A DNA stretch of 6,011 nucleotides from Halomonas sp. GTDB taxonomy: Bacteria > Pseudomonadota > Gammaproteobacteria > Pseudomonadales > Oleiphilaceae. The notes under the pieces were generated by a model. It saw nothing but the letters and a program-made list of their open reading frames with translations. It searched no databases and was not told where the DNA came from. The stretch spans positions 1 to 6,011 of the forward strand of contig SLIH01000266.1 in the NCBI GenBank assembly GCA_007135745.1, given 5' to 3'. Made by a program: the position numbers and the translations under genes. This document shows, piece after piece, positions 1-6,011 of the stretch. Numbering within the stretch: position 1 is the first letter of the stretch; the number at the start of each line of letters is the position of its first letter.

Positions 1-234
1 ATCGCCAGAACCACCGTACTCGACATGGTCGGGCACACCATTCAGCCCCCCGTCGTATTCCGGGATAACACCATCGTCACTCCCGGCCCTCGGCGAGCCA
101 AAGCGTGTAAGCTCCGGCCCACCCAGTCGTTCAGCTTCTTCGGGAGAAACCGCAGCAACAGAAGCACCCGACATCAGCGTCAGACTGCCTGCGAAAGACA
201 ACGCAACAAGCGAACAGATTTTTTTCTGCATCAT
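1..234 (-). CDS. DUF1329 family exported protein, N-terminal part (cut by window edge)
   Basis: Only the first 78 codons are present; the frame is still open at base 1. The protein starts with a clear Sec signal peptide: a basic tip (Lys4, Lys5), a hydrophobic core at about residues 8-22, and a likely signal peptidase I cut after Ala27 or Ala28 (SVAA/VS). The mature start reads VSPEEAERLGGPELTRFGS, then AGSDDG, IPEYDGGL. This follows the DUF1329 N-terminal pattern (VS.EEA..LG..LT..G....GN.DG.IP...GGL). DUF1329 proteins are periplasmic or envelope proteins of unknown biochemistry, related in fold to lipoprotein-sorting factors and often encoded beside DUF1302 genes; that partner would lie outside this window. 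The start is a double ATG (234-232 and 231-229), with an AGGG ribosome site at 242-245, seven bases before the first ATG. Family assignment is good; function is unknown. There is no lipobox: Cys7 lies in the basic/hydrophobic part of the signal, not at its end. Confidence 0.8.
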   Translation of the reverse strand, partial: MMQKKICSLVALSFAGSLTLMSGASVAAVSPEEAERLGGPELTRFGSPRAGSDDGVIPEYDGGLNGVPDHVEYGGSGD

Positions 235-241
235 AGATTAA

Positions 242-245
242 CCCT
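242..245 (-). promoter_or_regulatory. Ribosome binding site of the DUF1329 gene
   Basis: AGGG on the minus strand, seven bases before the first of two tandem ATG codons and ten before the second. The spacing fits either start and slightly favours the upstream ATG. Confidence 0.5.
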
Positions 246-331
246 GCCATTAGCTTCCGAAGTCCCGGTCAACCGCTAATCCCTGATATGAGACGACCGG
301 TCCTTCAGACCAGATGAACACTCCTGTTGCA

Positions 332-359
332 AATGTAGACTATGCAGCTGTTTTGTCCA
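332..359 (-). promoter_or_regulatory. Possible sigma70-type promoter for the DUF1329 gene
   Basis: On the minus strand, TGGACA (354-359, five of six matches to the -35 consensus) is followed after 16 bases by TACATT (332-337, four of six matches to the -10 consensus). It lies in the gap after pepN and would start transcription near base 325, giving a leader of about 90 bases. The gap size and the change of gene theme make a separate promoter reasonable, but the match is weak and by eye only. Confidence 0.28.
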
Positions 360-380
360 TCCGGCACAAAGAAAGCCGAA

Positions 381-2999
381 TCAATCTTTCAGGGTCTTGG
401 AGACCACTTCGTACACATCTTTTGACAGGGTTGGTAGCGCGATTATTTCCTCCAGTACCGATCGCATGGAATCCCGAAGATGTGGCGCGTACTGGCGCCA
501 CCGCGTCAACGGTTGAGCCAGACGCGCGGCAATCTGGGGGTTACTCCCGTCCAAGTGCCGAATCTGTTCTCCCAGGAACCGGTGTCCCGAACCATCATCG
601 GCATGAAAGTGCACCAGATTGCGCGCTGCAAAGGCGCCGATCACCATGCGAATTTTATTGGGGTTCTTCCAGTCAAATGCCGGGTGTTCCAGCAGTTTCT
701 GCACCCGCTCCAGTCCGCCGGCCTGATGGCTGCCGGACTGAACTGCAAACCATTGTTCAATAACCTGGGGATCATGACGCCATTTGCTGTAAAAACGTTC
801 CAACGAATTTTCCCGTTCCTGCTCAAATGGAGAGTCAACCAACGCGCGCAGAGCTCCCAGACAATCCGTCATACTGGTCGCATCAGCGAACTGGACCTGC
901 GCCAGAGACCTGCCCCGCTCATCACCCACAGCGGTCAGCATCGCCAGGCAACTATTGCAGAGGGCGCGGGCCGCCGCCTGTTCAGGCGTGAAACGGTAGG
1001 GGCCTTCCTGCTGATTTCGGCTGTAACATTCCAGCAATTCATCACTGAGCGTGCTGGCAAGGGTTTCAAGAACCTGCTGACGTGCCTGGTGGATTTTCTG
1101 GACATGAGCGCCTTCGGACATCTCGATCAGATACGCAAGCCCCGGCAGGGAAAGCATCCGCGCCACCATGGCCCGGTCGAGGGAAGTGTCGCCCAACAGA
1201 TGACGATAGGCGCTGATCAACCGTTCATCGACCCGGGTGTCCGCCCCGTCGAGCATGGACAGGATCACATCAGTAGCCAACCGCTGACCCGCATCCCAGC
1301 GGTTGAAGCCATCCTCATCGTGATTCATGAGAAACATCAGCTGATCCCGGGTCCACGGGTAATCAATCCGCACCGGAGCCGAGAAATTTCTCAGCAACGA
1401 GGGTGTGGGCCGTGACGCCAAACCCGAGAAGGAAAATCGATGACGATCCTCGGTCAGCTCGAGAACCTGCTCCGTATTCCCCTCCGTATCCAGCGGCACG
1501 GACCGACCTTCTGCATCCAACAACCCAAACCGCAGCGGAATGTGGAAAGGCTCCTTGTTGGGCTGACCCGGGGTTGGAGGGCACTCCTGAACAATTTCCA
1601 GGTTGTAGCGCCCGGCTTCAGCTTCATAGGAATCCGTCACGTGCAGCCATGGCGTTCCAGCCTGCTCATACCAACGCCGGAACTGAGTGAGATCGCGTCC
1701 GCTGGCATCCTCCATGGCACGCACAAAATCATCGGTGGTGACGGCCGCTCCATCGTGGCGGGCGAAATAGAGATCACTGCCCTCGCGAAACAGTTCCGGA
1801 CCCAGCAGGGTGTGGATCATCCGCACCACCTCCGCCCCTTTTTCATAGATGGTCAGGGTGTAGAAGTTGGCAATTTCGATATAGGAATCCGGACGCACCG
1901 GGTGAGCCATGGGGCCAGCGTCCTCGGCAAACTGGGCGGTGCGCAGCATGTTGACGTGGTCGATGCGCTGCACGGTAGGCGACCCCATGTCAGCAGAGAA
2001 CTGGTTGTCCCGGAATACGGTGAACCCTTCCTTGAGGCTGAGCTGAAACCAGTCCCGGCAGGTTACCCGGTTACCGGACCAGTTATGAAAATATTCATGG
2101 GCAACGATGCTCTCGATGGTTTCATAGGTGGCATCGGTGGCCGTATCCGGGCTGGCAAGCACGCAGGAGGAGTTGAATATGTTCAGCCCCTTGTTCTCCA
2201 TGGCCCCCATGTTGAAATCATCCACGGCCACAATCATGAAGATATCCAGATCGTACTCACGCCCGTAGACTTCTTCATCCCAGGCCATGGCCTTTTTGAG
2301 CGAGACCAGCGCATGCTCGCACTTATCACTGTTTCTGGGCTCTACGTACATGCGCAATTCGACCCGACGACCGGAACCGGTAACAAATTCGTCCGTGCAC
2401 TCAACCAATTCGCCCGCAACCGTGGCAAACAGGTAGCTGGGTTTGGGATAGGGGTCGTCCCAAATCACATAGTGGCGGCCATCGTCGAGTTCACCATGGT
2501 CGACGGGGTTGCCGTTGGCCAGAAGGACGGGGTATTTCGCCCGATCGGCTTCGATGCGGGTGCGATAACGCGCCATGACGTCCGGGCGGTCCAGAAAATA
2601 GGTGATGCGGCGGAATCCTTCGGCTTCACACTGGGTACAGAACATACCGGACGATTTATAGAGCCCCTCAAGGCAGGTGTTGTTCTGGGGCTCAATCCAG
2701 GTGACCACATCCAGATCGAAACTATCCGGGACATTTTCAATCCTCAGCTTCTCTGCACTGACCAGGGGCGACTCCACCGGCCGGCCATCCAGGCGCAGAC
2801 TCTCAAGATGGAGGTCCTGTCCGTCCAGCTCCAGATCCCGCTCCTGCGTGTCCGCCTTCGGGTTACGTCGCACACTCAGCCGCGAATGAACCCTCGCTCC
2901 CTCCTCAAACAGCTCAAAACGAAGGTCCACCGTATCAATCAGAAATGCCGGGGGTCGATAATCGCTCAGGTAGATGGGCTGGGGCTGAGAAGCTCTCAT
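381..2999 (-). CDS. pepN: Aminopeptidase N (M1 family zinc metallopeptidase)
   Basis: This cytoplasmic exopeptidase removes N-terminal residues, with broad specificity, in the last steps of protein breakdown. The 872 residues match the E. coli enzyme (about 870) almost exactly, and catalytic residues are offset by four. Visible features are the substrate-binding segment CTQCEAEGFR (121-130, including Glu125), the exopeptidase motif GAMEN (265-269), and the zinc site HEYFH (His301, Glu302, His305) followed by the third ligand Glu324 in KEGFTVFRD. Tyr385 in TIYEKG is the likely transition-state tyrosine. By homology the order is an N-terminal beta domain (to about 195), the thermolysin-like catalytic domain (to about 447), a small beta-sandwich (to about 548) and a long helical C-terminal domain. 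There is no signal peptide. The ATG start has AGGG eight bases upstream (3008-3011). The gene lies 37 bp after the DUF1315 gene and probably shares its transcript. It appears intact, with all key residues present. Confidence 0.97.
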   Translation of the reverse strand: MRASQPQPIYLSDYRPPAFLIDTVDLRFELFEEGARVHSRLSVRRNPKADTQERDLELDGQDLHLESLRLDGRPVESPLVSAEKLRIENVPDSFDLDVVTWIEPQNNTCLEGLYKSSGMFCTQCEAEGFRRITYFLDRPDVMARYRTRIEADRAKYPVLLANGNPVDHGELDDGRHYVIWDDPYPKPSYLFATVAGELVECTDEFVTGSGRRVELRMYVEPRNSDKCEHALVSLKKAMAWDEEVYGREYDLDIFMIVAVDDFNMGAMENKGLNIFNSSCVLASPDTATDATYETIESIVAHEYFHNWSGNRVTCRDWFQLSLKEGFTVFRDNQFSADMGSPTVQRIDHVNMLRTAQFAEDAGPMAHPVRPDSYIEIANFYTLTIYEKGAEVVRMIHTLLGPELFREGSDLYFARHDGAAVTTDDFVRAMEDASGRDLTQFRRWYEQAGTPWLHVTDSYEAEAGRYNLEIVQECPPTPGQPNKEPFHIPLRFGLLDAEGRSVPLDTEGNTEQVLELTEDRHRFSFSGLASRPTPSLLRNFSAPVRIDYPWTRDQLMFLMNHDEDGFNRWDAGQRLATDVILSMLDGADTRVDERLISAYRHLLGDTSLDRAMVARMLSLPGLAYLIEMSEGAHVQKIHQARQQVLETLASTLSDELLECYSRNQQEGPYRFTPEQAAARALCNSCLAMLTAVGDERGRSLAQVQFADATSMTDCLGALRALVDSPFEQERENSLERFYSKWRHDPQVIEQWFAVQSGSHQAGGLERVQKLLEHPAFDWKNPNKIRMVIGAFAARNLVHFHADDGSGHRFLGEQIRHLDGSNPQIAARLAQPLTRWRQYAPHLRDSMRSVLEEIIALPTLSKDVYEVVSKTLKD

Positions 3000-3036
3000 G
3001 ACGATATCCCTGTTACCGCTGTGATTGTTATTGGTG

Positions 3037-3288
3037 TCAGTTCAGAATGCGCACGGGCTCGCTTCCATCATCCTTGCCACCACAGCCGCTGTCACGCTCG
3101 ATATAACCCACCCTTTCCTCTTCGGGAATATTATGCGTGCGCTCATAATGGATGATGGCTTCCATGCAGATCTCTTTCTGCTGTTCGGTTAAAGCCCGCC
3201 CGTCTGGCCATTTCCCCAACTGCAGCGAGTGCTTGAGACTGCGATACACCTGGGGATCAAGCCGCTCCAGCACTTCATTGTAATTCAT
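3037..3288 (-). CDS. YeaC-like DUF1315 protein
   Basis: This small, soluble protein of 83 residues has no known biochemical function. The central segment GKWPDGRALTEQQKEICMEA (about residues 25-44) carries the family hallmark KWPDG..LT..Q....C, as in E. coli YeaC, preceded by the usual LDPQVYRSLK stretch. The C-terminal third (ERVGYIERDSGCGGKDDGS) is polar, probably flexible, and has one cysteine besides Cys41. I chose the ATG at 3286-3288 because GGAG lies eight bases upstream (3297-3300) and it gives the family's usual N-terminus. A TTG seven codons earlier is in frame but would place the ribosome site inside the gene. There is no signal peptide or membrane segment. The gene sits 28 bp after the rhomboid gene and 37 bp before pepN, so co-transcription is likely. 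The family call is strong; the role is unknown. Confidence 0.88.
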   Translation of the reverse strand: MNYNEVLERLDPQVYRSLKHSLQLGKWPDGRALTEQQKEICMEAIIHYERTHNIPEEERVGYIERDSGCGGKDDGSEPVRILN

Positions 3289-3296
3289 ACGCCAAT

Positions 3297-3300
3297 CTCC
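3297..3300 (-). promoter_or_regulatory. Ribosome binding site that decides the DUF1315 start
   Basis: GGAG on the minus strand, eight bases before the ATG at 3286-3288. This optimal spacing supports the 83-residue protein over the 90-residue version that would begin at an in-frame TTG (3307-3309). Confidence 0.7.
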
Positions 3301-3316
3301 AACGTTCAATCACTGT

Positions 3317-4192
3317 TCACCTGCGTGCTGCGCCACCACCCACCGTCACCAGGGCCCCAACCAACAGACCACTGATCAGTCCCCCAAGGTGGGCGGCATT
3401 GGCCATGCTCGCGCCCAGCAGTGTTTCCGTCAGTGGCGTAAAGCCTATCAACAGCCACACCACGGCCACCGTCATCAACGCCGGCGGAAAAGCAAATCGA
3501 GGCCTGAACTGATTGGCAGCCCAGACATACCCCAGCACCCCGTAGACCACCCCGGAAAGACCACCAAAAAGAGGCCCCGAGATAAGGTACTGAGGCACAT
3601 TCGCAGCCAGCGAGCTGATCAGGAAGAGCGCAATAAACCGTCCCTTGCCATCGATGACCTCAATCTGACTGCCAAGGAACCACAACATGACCGCATTGAA
3701 AATGATATGCGTCAGACTGAAATGAAGTATATCCGGGGTCAGAAGCCGCCAGATCTCCCCGGAGGCCAGGGTTCCGGCCAGGGCGCTCAACCGCTGCTCA
3801 AAGGTATTGACCGGCCACTCGAATGGATTAACGATGGTGAGCATCACCACCAGTTGATCCCGGGCACCGAATGCGGTGAGCCAGGCCACAATCGCCGCCA
3901 CTACAATCAGGCCGAAGGTCAGGGAGGCCTCGGCGGGGTGGGCCTGCCAGTGCCCACCCACAAATCGTGAGCGCTGCGCTCGTGAGCGGGACATGCCGCC
4001 CCGCTGCTCAGCCAATTCGTCCAGGTGCCGTTCAAGCGCCCTCAGTACCGGATCACGCAGACTCTCATCTTCGATACTGATGACCTGATGGCCTTCCTCC
4101 TGGGTGATCTCATGCACCACGCCCTGACGATCGAGCCAGCCACTGAAGGACTCGAGATCGATTGATTTTGGAACCGCCGCCACTCGAATCAT
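3317..4192 (-). CDS. glpG: GlpG-type rhomboid intramembrane serine protease
   Basis: This inner-membrane protease cleaves transmembrane helices of client proteins inside the bilayer. It has 291 residues. A soluble N-terminal domain (about 1-65) resembles the cytoplasmic domain of E. coli GlpG, then a basic linker leads to six predicted membrane segments (roughly 91-109, 157-175, 184-203, 211-227, 237-253, 265-284). The catalytic serine is Ser213 in GGLSGVVYG and the catalytic histidine is His268 in MANAAHLGG. His162 and Asn166 (THIIFN) match the oxyanion-side residues, and Trp148-Arg149 match the conserved WR of loop 1. All are offset by 12 from E. coli GlpG up to the serine. The start ATG overlaps the stop of the upstream phosphoesterase (ATGA), which suggests translational coupling. 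Unlike E. coli glpG, it is not beside glp genes here. It should be an active protease; its substrates cannot be read from the sequence. Confidence 0.93.
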   Translation of the reverse strand: MIRVAAVPKSIDLESFSGWLDRQGVVHEITQEEGHQVISIEDESLRDPVLRALERHLDELAEQRGGMSRSRAQRSRFVGGHWQAHPAEASLTFGLIVVAAIVAWLTAFGARDQLVVMLTIVNPFEWPVNTFEQRLSALAGTLASGEIWRLLTPDILHFSLTHIIFNAVMLWFLGSQIEVIDGKGRFIALFLISSLAANVPQYLISGPLFGGLSGVVYGVLGYVWAANQFRPRFAFPPALMTVAVVWLLIGFTPLTETLLGASMANAAHLGGLISGLLVGALVTVGGGAARR

Positions 4193-5205
4193 AAATCGCC
4201 TTCAGTCCCCCAGCGATACTTCTCGCTGACCCTTTCGGGCCGTTCCACCTCAACCCAGACAAATTTGTCGTGCCGGAGCGTCTGTTCACCGTCCATCCGA
4301 TAGGCTACCAGCTTGCCGTATTTGACCGCGCTATAGTCCAGACACGCCACATTGGGAGCCAGAGGCGCAGGCCGCCCGGAACGCCAGTAATGACCAACAA
4401 ATACCGGTCTTTCCGAGCGGGGATAATGAATCAGTTGTTTGCGATCCGAATCAGTGAGCACTCTTTCCGCGATATCCTCCGGCAAAGGGTCGGGCTGAAA
4501 CACCACATCACCATAGGTGTTCGGTTCGGTGGTCCAGAATTTAGTACGAAAATGATGGCGGGTCAGACCGTCCTTGCCGGTCATGGCCCGACTGTCGGGC
4601 AGCTTCATGTCGGTCCCCCGCAGCAGGTGGTCAGACACTTTCGCGGCAAAGGACCCCTTTGCCATGGAGGCGTGCAGGAACTCTTCATTGATGCGGGCAT
4701 CCGGGTAATGAGCCTGGAACTGGCGAATCAGTTGTTCATTCCAGCAGGCATGCACCACACGGAAACCCGGCTCCTCGATAAACAGTGGCAACTCATAGAA
4801 CCACTCGAGAAAATCATGCCATTCATCTTCGTAATGGTTGAATGCCTCCAGGGTCTCCGCAATGAGCCGGCGGTGGCGCTCGGTATGATCCCGGATATGT
4901 GTCTTGCCACTGCCCGGACGTGCCCGGGTGCAGTACCCCAGGGCATTGAATTCATGGTTGCCCATAACGATGCGGGCCGAGCCCCGCTCCACCATATCCC
5001 GGACGCGATGCAGTGCACGACGGATTCGTGGGCCACGGTCAATAATATCGCCCACAAACACAGCCTGGCGGCTGGGGTGTTCATACACTCCCTGGCGCAG
5101 CCGATATCCCAGCTGCTCAAGCAGTTTTTCCAATGTCAGGGCACATCCGTGGACATCCCCGATCAGATCGAATCCGCGAAACGCGCTATGCTGCTCAGCC
5201 ATCAT
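4189..5205 (-). CDS. PPP-type metallophosphoesterase, substrate unknown
   Basis: This 338-residue cytoplasmic protein has the full calcineurin-like metal site: GDVHG (Asp17, His19), GDIIDRG (Asp53, Asp56, Arg57), GNHE (Asn83, His84), His152 in VVHAC and His272 in FVGHYW. The spelling GDxHG...GDxxDRG...GNHE, with a late GH and a closing LDYSAVKYGKLVAYR stretch, is that of the PPP group. That group includes bacterial Ser/Thr phosphatases (PrpA/PrpB type) and diadenosine tetraphosphatase ApaH. It is longer than ApaH (about 280), with an insert of around 100 residues between the VVHAC histidine and the GH motif, so I do not call it apaH. It begins with two ATG codons. The first shares one base with the nadK stop (TGATG), and its stop overlaps the rhomboid start by four bases, so translation of the three genes is probably coupled. 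Its place next to nadK makes a nucleotide-type substrate possible, but that is only a hint; a phosphoprotein is equally open. Confidence 0.87.
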   Translation of the reverse strand: MMAEQHSAFRGFDLIGDVHGCALTLEKLLEQLGYRLRQGVYEHPSRQAVFVGDIIDRGPRIRRALHRVRDMVERGSARIVMGNHEFNALGYCTRARPGSGKTHIRDHTERHRRLIAETLEAFNHYEDEWHDFLEWFYELPLFIEEPGFRVVHACWNEQLIRQFQAHYPDARINEEFLHASMAKGSFAAKVSDHLLRGTDMKLPDSRAMTGKDGLTRHHFRTKFWTTEPNTYGDVVFQPDPLPEDIAERVLTDSDRKQLIHYPRSERPVFVGHYWRSGRPAPLAPNVACLDYSAVKYGKLVAYRMDGEQTLRHDKFVWVEVERPERVSEKYRWGTEGDL

Positions 5206-6011
5206 CAGCTCGCCGCAATGGTACTGGCCCAGCCGAGTTTTTCCCGGCAGGTGGCATAGAAATTATGATCCTTCGGATGAATCAGCCGCAGCCGGAACGG
5301 TTTCTTGGCAATGGATATGGAATCACCTGGCGCACAGGCCAGTTCCTGTTGCCCGTCGCAGCTCACCTGGGGATAGGCTTCATTGGCTTCATCGACGATC
5401 AATTTGATCTCGCTGTTGCCATCAACCACGATCGGTCGGCTGCTCAAGGTGTGGGGAAACATCGGTACCAGCACGATGGCATCCAGCCTGGGATGCATGA
5501 TGGGACCGCCCGCCGAGAGAGAATAGGCGGTGGAGCCGGTCGGCGTGGACACAATAAGCCCATCCGAACGTTGGCTGTAGACAAACTGACCTTCGATATA
5601 GAGATCAAACCCGATCATACGGGTGGAGCGCCCGGGATGGAGCACCACGTCGTTGAGGGCTGTCCCGTAGCCGATGGGATGACCGCCGCGCTTGACGTGC
5701 GCATCCAGCAGAAAGCGGCGCTCCTCAACATACTCCCCGTCCAGAACGCGGCTCAGGCGCGCTTCCAGCTCGTCGGGGGAAATGTCCGTGAGAAATCCGA
5801 GGCGGCCCCGGTTGACGCCGAGAATGGGGACATTGGACTTGGCCAGATCGCGGGCCGCACCGAGCAGGCTGCCATCTCCCCCGACCACGATCGCCAGATC
5901 ACAGATTTCGCCAATCAGCTTTTTACTGGCGACCTGCAGCCCATGCCCGGGCAGCATGGTCGCCGTATCCGCCTCCAGTATGACCTGGTATCCCTCGCGG
6001 ATAAGATAGGC
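5205..6011 (-). CDS. nadK: NAD kinase, N-terminus cut by window edge
   Basis: This enzyme phosphorylates NAD+ to NADP+ with ATP (or polyphosphate in some species), the only route to NADP. The visible 268 residues hold all core motifs: GGDGS (fragment residues 44-48) in the nucleotide-binding loop, ALNDVVL (118-124) and TPTGSTAYSLSAGGPI (156-171). The frame stays open to the window edge, with residues AYLIREGYQVILEADTAT before the first internal methionine (ATG at 5955-5957). That stretch matches the Rossmann-like N-terminus of NadK, so that ATG is not the start. Against a usual length near 290-300, about 25-30 residues are missing. GGDGS instead of GGDGT is common in this group of bacteria. 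The stop overlaps the next gene's ATG by one base. Its promoter must lie outside the window. Confidence 0.96.
   Translation of the reverse strand, partial: AYLIREGYQVILEADTATMLPGHGLQVASKKLIGEICDLAIVVGGDGSLLGAARDLAKSNVPILGVNRGRLGFLTDISPDELEARLSRVLDGEYVEERRFLLDAHVKRGGHPIGYGTALNDVVLHPGRSTRMIGFDLYIEGQFVYSQRSDGLIVSTPTGSTAYSLSAGGPIMHPRLDAIVLVPMFPHTLSSRPIVVDGNSEIKLIVDEANEAYPQVSCDGQQELACAPGDSISIAKKPFRLRLIHPKDHNFYATCREKLGWASTIAAS

Larger units (their letters stand above)
235..380. other. Intergenic gap between pepN and the DUF1329 gene
   Basis: This 146-bp non-coding stretch is the only sizeable gap in the window. It holds the weak promoter-like site, an 8-bp perfect palindrome GACCGGTC (295-302) and the ribosome site of the DUF1329 gene. 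No convincing intrinsic terminator for pepN is visible: the short CGGC/GCCG stem directly after the pepN stop has no T-run behind it. Transcription from the upstream cluster may therefore read through into the DUF1329 gene. Confidence 0.5.

Noticed and set aside
25..279. Plus-strand frame of 84 codons at the left edge
   Set aside because: It lies opposite the DUF1329 gene, whose signal peptide and family pattern are convincing; the plus-strand translation looks random.
360..380. Possible terminator hairpin after the pepN stop (CGGC stem, nine-base loop, GCCG)
   Set aside because: The stem has only four GC pairs plus two weak ones, and no T-run follows it on the minus strand.
314..763. Plus-strand frame of 149 codons beginning in the intergenic gap
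   Set aside because: Mostly antisense to the end of pepN, of unnatural composition, and with no family resemblance.
3000..3036. Possible separate pepN promoter (CTGACA followed by AT-rich bases)
   Set aside because: No acceptable -10 sequence at the right distance, and the 37-bp gap fits simple co-transcription.
1440..3155. A 571-codon open frame on the plus strand, antisense to pepN, with further plus-strand frames at 480-1415 and 4270-5259
   Set aside because: These are opposite-strand shadows of GC-rich genes. The minus-strand proteins in the same places carry full catalytic motifs, while the antisense translations show no recognisable domain and no good ribosome site.
3289..3309. Longer DUF1315 start at a TTG (7 extra residues)
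   Set aside because: The downstream ATG has a GGAG site at ideal spacing and gives the normal family N-terminus.
5868..5882. GGDGS instead of GGDGT in NAD kinase as an oddity
   Set aside because: The position naturally varies (T, S or N) among bacterial NAD kinases, so it is not a sign of lost activity.
5955..5957. ATG as the start of nadK
   Set aside because: The frame continues to the edge with residues that match the NadK N-terminal fold, so this is an internal methionine of a cut gene.

Overview
This window is compact, GC-rich bacterial chromosome. All six supported genes lie on the minus strand, so transcription runs from the right edge to the left. The protein families point to a gammaproteobacterium of the Marinobacter/Pseudomonas type: a gammaproteobacterial-length PepN, a GlpG-type rhomboid, a YeaC-like DUF1315 protein and a DUF1329 envelope protein. 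The genus is an inference from protein style; there is no rRNA or other marker gene here.

Layout in transcription order: (1) nadK, NAD kinase, entering from the right edge without its extreme N-terminus (6011-5205). (2) A PPP-type metallophosphoesterase (5205-4189), whose start shares one base with the nadK stop (TGATG). (3) A GlpG-like rhomboid intramembrane protease (4192-3317), which overlaps the phosphoesterase by four bases (ATGA). (4) A small YeaC-like DUF1315 protein (3288-3037), 28 bp downstream. (5) pepN, aminopeptidase N (2999-381), 37 bp downstream. (6) After a 146-bp gap, the first 78 codons of an exported DUF1329 protein (234-1), running off the left edge.

Genes 1-5 have overlaps or gaps under 40 bp and no terminator between them, so they look like one transcription unit. 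The products mix cofactor phosphorylation, phosphoester hydrolysis, membrane proteolysis and peptide degradation. They do not form one obvious pathway, so this looks like a housekeeping cluster. As I recall it, Pseudomonas aeruginosa has a similar order around its nadK and pepN. The DUF1329 gene probably has its own promoter in the 146-bp gap, where a weak sigma70-like site and a small perfect palindrome can be seen.

I found no mobile element, CRISPR array, tRNA, rRNA, phage gene or toxin-antitoxin pair, and no evidence of an undescribed multi-gene system. The least understood items are the phosphoesterase, whose substrate is unknown, the DUF1315 protein and the DUF1329 protein.
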